64,000 nucleotides of DNA from the NCBI GenBank assembly GCA_017430535.1, contig JAFRMR010000009.1, positions 62,001-126,000 on the forward strand, given 5' to 3'. Within the stretch, counting starts at the first letter, position 1. Each line of letters begins with the position of its first letter. The notes below the pieces were generated by a model. That model saw nothing but the letters and a program-made list of their open reading frames with translations, made no database searches and had not been told where the DNA came from. Both the position numbers and the translations under genes were made by a program. The stretch comes from Clostridia bacterium (GTDB lineage Bacteria > Bacillota > Clostridia > Oscillospirales > Acutalibacteraceae). Positions 58,856-64,000 of the stretch are shown in pieces.

Positions 58856-59722
58856 TCAGATAACAACTTTGTAGTCAACAGTTGCCTTGAGGTTCCTAAG
58901 GTTAGCGGAGAGGATGCTCAGCTTGGCCTTTGCGTTGCCGACAAGGATGTTAACTCTGTAGTGCCATGTACCGCCGGTGATCTTGCCGTCTTTAACGGTT
59001 GCCTTAAGGTAAGCATCGGTGTAGGTAAGCTTAACGGTATCTTTGCCTTCGCTGATTTCAGCGCCCAGCTCGTTAAGAGCGCCGTCAATGCTGCCAAGGG
59101 TGCCAACGCCGCGGGCTACTGCGCCGCCGTTGTTGGAATCGCCGTTGGGGCCGTCGGTCTGATCTTTGAACTTAAGCTCAATGGTGGTAACGCCGTCTTT
59201 GGTGGTTGCCTTGGCGGAGGTTACGTCTTCGGGCTTAATGTCTGCGTGATCGGCAGCGGGGATCCAGTCAGTCTCTTTGGAGTTCTTGGAAAGAGCGCTG
59301 TTTGCTGCAGAGGTAAGGGGGCCTGCGAAAGCGCCGATAGCGCCGTCGCCGGAAATGTCGCCTACAAGAGCCATGGTCTGGTTGCCCTTGGGGGCGGGCT
59401 TGGTAGCTTTACGGGCTGCGTTGTAGAAAGCAACTACTTCAGCGGGATCGGTGGAGTTGAGGCCTTCATCGGCAGCGGTGGTCTCGGTCTCTGACTCGGA
59501 AGCATCGGATGCATCCTCTGCGGAAGCTTCGGTAGCGTCTGCGCCGGCTTCTGTTGCCTCGGTGGCATCGGTAGCTTCGGTAGCTTCTTCGGTAGCTTCG
59601 GTGATTTCTTCGGTAACTTCCTCGGTAGCTTCTGTGGTGGTCTCATCGGTGGTCTTTGAGCCGCAGGCTACAAAAGCGAATACCATAGTCAGGGCAAGAA
59701 GAATTGCAAGAAGTTTTTTCAT
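58856..59722 (-). CDS. Lipoprotein with acidic Thr/Glu/Ala repeats
   Basis: A 288-residue lipoprotein. The signal ends in FVACGS with the lipobox Cys at about residue 20. An extended linker of ATE and ATD repeats reaches about residue 85; at DNA level it consists of near-repeats of a 12-18-base unit that could change copy number. The globular part (about 88-288) is of unknown function and resembles that of the lipoprotein at 34384-35298, so the two are paralogues. Monocistronic, with a consensus promoter at 59783-59811 and a terminator, suggesting high expression. AGGAGGAAAAATC precedes the ATG. Confidence 0.85.
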   Translation of the reverse strand: MKKLLAILLALTMVFAFVACGSKTTDETTTEATEEVTEEITEATEEATEATDATEATEAGADATEASAEDASDASESETETTAADEGLNSTDPAEVVAFYNAARKATKPAPKGNQTMALVGDISGDGAIGAFAGPLTSAANSALSKNSKETDWIPAADHADIKPEDVTSAKATTKDGVTTIELKFKDQTDGPNGDSNNGGAVARGVGTLGSIDGALNELGAEISEGKDTVKLTYTDAYLKATVKDGKITGGTWHYRVNILVGNAKAKLSILSANLRNLKATVDYKVVI

Positions 59723-59782
59723 GATTTTTCCTCCTGAATGGATGGTTTTTGATTTGCGGCAGACGCCGCTCTGTCACAATAA

Positions 59783-59811
59783 AATATAATGCATTAAGAA
59801 AAGAATGTCAA
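59783..59811 (-). promoter_or_regulatory. Sigma-A promoter for the acidic-repeat lipoprotein
   Basis: TTGACA (59806-59811), 17-base spacer, TATATT (59783-59788). Confidence 0.85.
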
Positions 59812-59850
59812 GACGGTGTAAAATATTCATACATATTTTACAAAATTATA

Positions 59851-59879
59851 GTGACATATTTTGCTATTTATGCTATACT
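59851..59879 (+). promoter_or_regulatory. Sigma-A promoter for the exonuclease III unit
   Basis: GTGACA (59851-59856), 17-base spacer, TATACT (59874-59879). It is divergent from the lipoprotein promoter. Confidence 0.65.
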
Positions 59880-59950
59880 GATTTTTGATTTCAGCCGGGC
59901 CAAAACTCTCATTTCCGGCCCGGTGTTTTTGCCTGTAACGGAGGCTTTTT

Positions 59951-60709
59951 ATGAAAAAATTTATCTCCTGGAATGTAAACGGCATAAGGGCCTGCCTCAA
60001 TAAAGACTTTATGGCTTCCTTCGCTTCACTCAATGCGGATATATTCTGCCTGCAGGAAACCAAGGTTCAGGCGGGGCAGGTGGAGCTTGACCTGCCCGGC
60101 TATTATCAGTACTGGAACTATGCCGAGCGCAAGGGTTACTCCGGCACCGCTCTTTTCACCAAAGAAAAGCCCCTTGCGGTTACTTACGGCATAGGCGTAA
60201 AGGAGCACGATACCGAGGGCAGAGTGATAACCGCAGAGTTTGAAAACTATTATTTCATAACGGTTTATGTGCCCAACTCCGGTGACGGCCTTAAGCGGCT
60301 GGATTACAGAATGGCCTGGGAAGATGCCTTCCTCAAATACATTAAAAAGCTGGATAAAAAGAAGCCGGTTATCTACTGTGGCGACCTTAATGTTGCCCAT
60401 AAAGAGATTGATATAAAGAACCCCTCATCCAACCACCACAGCGCCGGCTTTACGGATGAGGAGAGGGAAAAATTCAGCACCGTTCTCTCCGACGGCTTCG
60501 CGGATTCCTTCAGGTATTTTTACCCGGATAAGGCGGAGGCCTACTCCTGGTGGTCCTACCGTTTTCAGGCCCGTGAAAGAAACGCCGGCTGGAGAATTGA
60601 CTATTTTGTGGTATCCGAGCGCATCAAGGATAAAATGGCCGATGCCGCAATACACCCGGGCATATTCGGCTCCGACCACTGCCCGGTGGAGCTTGATATT
60701 GATATTTAA
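59951..60709 (+). CDS. xth: Exodeoxyribonuclease III
   Basis: A 252-residue apurinic/apyrimidinic endonuclease and 3'-5' exonuclease of base excision repair. The family motifs are complete: SWNVNGIRAC near the start, FCLQETKVQ with the metal-binding Glu, YVPNSG, YCGDLNVAHKEID, RIDYFVVSE and the C-terminal GSDHCPVELDI with the catalytic His. ACGGAGG precedes the ATG. A gene for an unknown protein follows after 12 bases and then secA. Confidence 0.96.
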   Translation: MKKFISWNVNGIRACLNKDFMASFASLNADIFCLQETKVQAGQVELDLPGYYQYWNYAERKGYSGTALFTKEKPLAVTYGIGVKEHDTEGRVITAEFENYYFITVYVPNSGDGLKRLDYRMAWEDAFLKYIKKLDKKKPVIYCGDLNVAHKEIDIKNPSSNHHSAGFTDEEREKFSTVLSDGFADSFRYFYPDKAEAYSWWSYRFQARERNAGWRIDYFVVSERIKDKMADAAIHPGIFGSDHCPVELDIDI

Positions 60710-60721
60710 GGGGGCTGTTCA

Positions 60722-62035
60722 ATGAAAAAAATACCCATAATAATATTTGCGGTTCTGCTGGCTGCCGCTATCGCCTTTTTCGGCTATACCATGAGCAAAA
60801 AGCCGGAAACCGCACCCGAAATAAAGGAACCCACCCCCTTCTCGGTATCTGCTTCGGATTACACCGCGGCCCTGAGCTTCAAGGCGGAGGAGGGCAAAAA
60901 ATACCTTGCCTCATATATTCCCGATGTTTTCTATACCGCGGATCTTGAAGGCAATATCGGCTTTTACCGCTTTGAAAGCGGCAATTTTACCCCCCTTGAG
61001 CAGGAAGTGAAGGAGCTTTCAATCAAGCTTAACGCCTCCGCTCAGAATATCCCCCTCAAAGTTAAGTATATTGAGCTTGACGGCCAGGTGCTGGGCTTCG
61101 GCCTTTTCACCTCGGATATGGATAAATCCGTTGACCTTTACGATTATGTGTTTGTTCAGCTCAGGAATATGCCCGTGGGCTACGGCGGGGAGCTTTTCCT
61201 GCTGGCAGATTACGATAAAGAGGATTTTTACAAAACAGATAAAACTTACAACGAGCTGTGCGAGGTTTCCCTTTCCTCTTCCTCCGCAGGCACCCGCCTT
61301 TCGCAGAATACCAGGCTTATTGACCGCAACGGCACCTACAGGCAGGACTGGTCACTGCTCACCGATGAATTTTTAAGAAACACCGCAGGCAAAAAGCTGT
61401 TTATGAGCTCCCGCTACTACACCCAGGCGGAAACCGGCGTAAGAACCGATATTATGGAGTATTCCTACGCTTACAGACCCACGGTAATTGCCAAGGATAT
61501 TGTGGGCGACTGGTTCACGGCGGATGAAAACGGCCTGCACTATATAAAGAAAACCGATGACGGCTTCAAAACCGTTACGGTTACCAAGGATGAAAAAACA
61601 AATAAAAACAAAACCGAAGACGGCATAAAGTTTACCGGGGATTATTTTACCGGCTACCTCAGGAGCGGCAACTACCTGCTGAATAAAGCGGATAAATCCG
61701 TTACAAACCTGCTTACGGGCGCGGCTTTCAGCTTTGACCCCTCCTGCCCCTCCCTTACCGGTGCAACTGCCTACGCCGCAAGCAGCGACGGCACCAAGGC
61801 CGCAATCGCCTTCCCCGGCAAAGAGAATTCCGAGGGAGTTCCCATACAGAAGCTTATTTACATCCAGAAGCACGTTTCCCGCGATACGCAGGCGGATGAC
61901 TGCGCCGTTTATGAGGAACCCCTGCTCTGGTGCGAAGAATCGGATTTCATTTGGCTTGACCCGGACCACTGCATGAGCGTTAAGCCTTTAAGCGACGACG
62001 GCCTTGAAACAGGCAGCGTCATATACACATTTTAA
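60722..62035 (+). CDS. Unknown membrane-anchored protein upstream of secA
   Basis: I do not recognise this 437-residue protein. One N-terminal hydrophobic helix (about residues 4-22) without a lipobox acts as signal or anchor. The rest is beta-rich with repeated Tyr/Asp/Lys-containing strands and short loops, and the C-terminal part (TAYAASSDGTKAAIAFPG and DFIWLDPDHCMSV) is reminiscent of WD40-like or propeller blades. No catalytic motif is apparent. GGGGG precedes the ATG. It is 12 bases after exonuclease III and 12 before secA, so the three genes probably form one operon. Confidence 0.75.
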   Translation: MKKIPIIIFAVLLAAAIAFFGYTMSKKPETAPEIKEPTPFSVSASDYTAALSFKAEEGKKYLASYIPDVFYTADLEGNIGFYRFESGNFTPLEQEVKELSIKLNASAQNIPLKVKYIELDGQVLGFGLFTSDMDKSVDLYDYVFVQLRNMPVGYGGELFLLADYDKEDFYKTDKTYNELCEVSLSSSSAGTRLSQNTRLIDRNGTYRQDWSLLTDEFLRNTAGKKLFMSSRYYTQAETGVRTDIMEYSYAYRPTVIAKDIVGDWFTADENGLHYIKKTDDGFKTVTVTKDEKTNKNKTEDGIKFTGDYFTGYLRSGNYLLNKADKSVTNLLTGAAFSFDPSCPSLTGATAYAASSDGTKAAIAFPGKENSEGVPIQKLIYIQKHVSRDTQADDCAVYEEPLLWCEESDFIWLDPDHCMSVKPLSDDGLETGSVIYTF

Positions 62036-62047
62036 GGAGATACCCTG

Positions 62048-64000
62048 ATGAGTTTAATGAAAAAAATCTTCGGCGATTATTCCTCCAAGGAAGTTAAAAG
62101 AATCCGCCCTATATGCGATAAGGTTCTTGCCCTTGATGAGGAGTATTCCGCCCTTACGGATGAGCAGCTTCAGGCAAAAACCCCCGAGTTCAAAGAGAGG
62201 CTGGCCAACGGCGAAACCCTTGATGATATTCTGCCGGAGGCCTTTGCCGCCTGCCGCGAAGCTTCAAAAAGAGTTATAGGCCTTAAGCACTTCCCGGTGC
62301 AGATTATCGGCGGTATTATCCTCCACCAGGGCCGTATTGCTGAAATGAAAACCGGTGAAGGCAAAACCCTTGTGGCTACCCTGCCCGCATACCTCAACGC
62401 CCTTTCCGGCGACGGCGTGCATATTGTTACGGTAAACGATTACCTTGCCCGGCGTGACAGTGAGTGGATGGGCAAAGTTTACAGGTTTATGGGCCTTACC
62501 GTGGGCCTTATTATCCACGAAAAGGAAGGCGACGAAAGAAAAGCCGCCTACGCCGCGGATATTACCTACGGCACCAATAACGAGATGGGCTTTGACTACC
62601 TGAGGGACAATATGGTTGTCTATAAGGAGCAGAAGGTGCAGAGAGGCCACAACTTTGCCATAGTGGACGAGGTGGACTCCATCCTTATTGATGAGGCCAG
62701 AACCCCTCTTATCATTTCCGGCAGAGGCGAAAAATCCACCGACCTTTACAAGATGGCGGATACCTTTGCAAAATCCCTGAGATGCTTCAGAATAAAGGAA
62801 GTCGACTCAAAAACGGATGTTGACGAGCTGGTTGACGAGAATACGGATTATGTAGTTGACGAAAAGGCAAAAACCGCCACCCTTACCGCCGCCGGCGTTG
62901 CCAAGGCCGAGAAGTTCTTTAACCTTGAAAACCTTATGGATGCCGAGAATATGACAATACAGCACCATATTAACCAGGCAATCAAGGCCATAGGCGTTAT
63001 GAGACGCGATGTTGACTATGTTGTTAAAGACAATCAGGTGCTTATAGTTGACGAGTTCACCGGCCGTATTATGATGGGCAGGCGCTATAACGAGGGCCTG
63101 CACCAGGCCATTGAGGCAAAGGAAGGGGTAAAGGTTGAGCACGAGAGCAAAACCCTTGCCACCATCACCTTCCAGAATTTCTTCCGCCTTTACAAAAAGC
63201 TTTCCGGTATGACCGGTACCGCCATGACGGAAGAGGGCGAATTCAACGCCATTTACGGCCTTGATGTTATTGAAATACCCACCAACAAGCCCATGATAAG
63301 GGATGATATGCCCGATGTGGTTTACAAAACCGTAAGGGCCAAATACAACGCGGTTATCAATACCGTTACCGAGGCCCACGCCAAGGGCCAGCCCGTGCTT
63401 ATAGGTACGGTTTCAATTGAAAAATCAGAGGAACTTTCCCGCCTGCTGAAGCAGAAGGGAATCAAGCACGAAGTGCTCAACGCAAAGTACCACGATAAAG
63501 AGGCGGAAATTGTTGCCCAAGCAGGTAAAGAGGGCGCCGTTACCATAGCCACCAATATGGCGGGCCGCGGTACCGATATAAAGCTGGGCGGTAACGCAGA
63601 GTACCTTGCAAAAAGCGAAATGCGCCGCATGCAGTACACCGAGGAAATGATTGACGAGGCCACGGGCTTTGCGGAAACCGATAATGAAGAGATAATCGAG
63701 GCCCGTAAGGTTTATACGGAACTCGAAAAGAAATATGATGCTGAAATTGAGCCGGAGGCGGACAGAGTCCGCGCCGCAGGCGGCCTTTTCATCATAGGCA
63801 CGGAGCGCCACGAATCAAGGCGTATTGATAACCAGCTCCGCGGCCGTTCAGGCCGTCAGGGCGACCCGGGCTGCAGCCGTTTCTTCCTCTCACTTGAGGA
63901 TGACCTTATGCGGCTTTTCGGCGGGGAGAGAATCACCGCCGTTATGAACACCCTTAAAGCCGATGAGGATATGCCCATTGAGGCAAGGATGATATCCAAC
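62048..64000 (+). CDS. secA: Preprotein translocase ATPase SecA, 3' part outside the window
   Basis: SecA drives proteins through the SecYEG channel. The first 651 codons are present and the frame runs to the window edge. [21 protein letters not shown] near residue 100 is Walker [20 protein letters not shown] near 215 is Walker B with the DEAD-like helicase motif, [18 protein letters not shown] follows, and [13 protein letters not shown] and [10 protein letters not shown] belong to the second nucleotide-binding fold. The ATG at 62048 follows AAGGAGATA. The expected C-terminal zinc region lies outside. The sequence up to the edge is intact. Confidence 0.98.
   Translation, partial: MSLMKKIFGDYSSKEVKRIRPICDKVLALDEEYSALTDEQLQAKTPEFKERLANGETLDDILPEAFAACREASKRVIGLKHFPVQIIGGIILHQGRIAEMKTGEGKTLVATLPAYLNALSGDGVHIVTVNDYLARRDSEWMGKVYRFMGLTVGLIIHEKEGDERKAAYAADITYGTNNEMGFDYLRDNMVVYKEQKVQRGHNFAIVDEVDSILIDEARTPLIISGRGEKSTDLYKMADTFAKSLRCFRIKEVDSKTDVDELVDENTDYVVDEKAKTATLTAAGVAKAEKFFNLENLMDAENMTIQHHINQAIKAIGVMRRDVDYVVKDNQVLIVDEFTGRIMMGRRYNEGLHQAIEAKEGVKVEHESKTLATITFQNFFRLYKKLSGMTGTAMTEEGEFNAIYGLDVIEIPTNKPMIRDDMPDVVYKTVRAKYNAVINTVTEAHAKGQPVLIGTVSIEKSEELSRLLKQKGIKHEVLNAKYHDKEAEIVAQAGKEGAVTIATNMAGRGTDIKLGGNAEYLAKSEMRRMQYTEEMIDEATGFAETDNEEIIEARKVYTELEKKYDAEIEPEADRVRAAGGLFIIGTERHESRRIDNQLRGRSGRQGDPGCSRFFLSLEDDLMRLFGGERITAVMNTLKADEDMPIEARMISN

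Noticed and set aside
1..64000. tRNA, rRNA or known metabolite riboswitches other than T-boxes
   Set aside because: I scanned gene-free stretches for tRNA ends, rRNA segments and common riboswitch cores and saw none that I could support.

Overview
The window looks like a chromosomal segment of an anaerobic, Gram-positive Clostridia-type bacterium, probably an uncultured gut or rumen relative of the Oscillospiraceae/Ruminococcaceae. The reasons are the strong GGAGG-type ribosome binding sites, sigma-A promoters with 17-base spacers, three T-box leaders, several lipoproteins with Thr/Glu-rich linkers, ferredoxin-dependent 2-oxoacid oxidoreductase genes, and Firmicutes-style gene neighbourhoods (rplS-lepB, rpsO-pnp, mreBCD-pbp2-minD). 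No rRNA, tRNA, CRISPR array or complete insertion sequence was recognised. The taxonomic placement is inference.

Layout. 0-4.8 kb (minus): two tandem type I signal peptidases, rplS, a radical-SAM pair and a phosphoesterase. 4.8-9.4 kb (minus): a leucine-type T-box in front of a LeuA-like protein that has lost its catalytic residues and a TIM-barrel/acyl-CoA synthetase fusion. 9.4-16 kb (minus): an unknown membrane protein, a serine-hydrolase homologue with degenerate active-site motifs, mfd and a HAD phosphatase. 16-19 kb (plus): a 33-codon ORF and two esterases. 19-21.4 kb (minus): an envelope thiol/redox cassette (TlpA-like lipoprotein, 44-residue CXXC protein, membrane 4Fe-4S protein, zinc-ribbon protein). 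21.5-27 kb (minus): a giant secreted CXXC-repeat protein and a CoA-acylating aldehyde dehydrogenase behind a consensus promoter with a perfect palindrome. 27.1-27.9 kb: palindromic repeats attached to a DUF559 gene. 27.9-31.1 kb: a compact phage-derived cassette (S24 repressor; divergent regulator, two small or unknown proteins, amidase, holin). 31-34.3 kb: rpsO and pnp with structured RNA between them. 34.4-44.9 kb (plus): a lipoprotein, then two XRE-cupin-acyl-CoA synthetases, each behind its own T-box, followed by ilvE, an ATPase and a four-subunit 2-oxoacid:ferredoxin oxidoreductase. 45-56 kb (minus): SGNH hydrolase, flavodoxin-like protein, hemolysin III family protein, mnmE, minD-like gene, pbp2, mreDCB, a lipoprotein and an FGGY kinase. 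56-59.7 kb (minus): a secreted repeat protein and a lipoprotein. 59.9-64 kb (plus): exonuclease III, an unknown protein and a partial secA.

The most interesting system is split between 5-9.4 kb and 35.3-44.9 kb. Three acyl-CoA synthetases each lie behind a T-box. Aligned on a shared stem I anchor, the specifier codons read CTC (Leu), ATC (Ile) and GTA (Val). With ilvE and the oxidoreductase, this matches a reductive route from the branched short-chain acids isovalerate, 2-methylbutyrate and isobutyrate, through their CoA esters and 2-oxoacids, to leucine, isoleucine and valine. T-boxes switch genes on when the tRNA is uncharged, which argues for the biosynthetic direction. The route is known biochemically in rumen bacteria; the one-T-box-per-synthetase wiring is read here from sequence. 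A second notable system is the S24-controlled lysis cassette at 27.9-31.1 kb, which lacks capsid, terminase and integrase genes.
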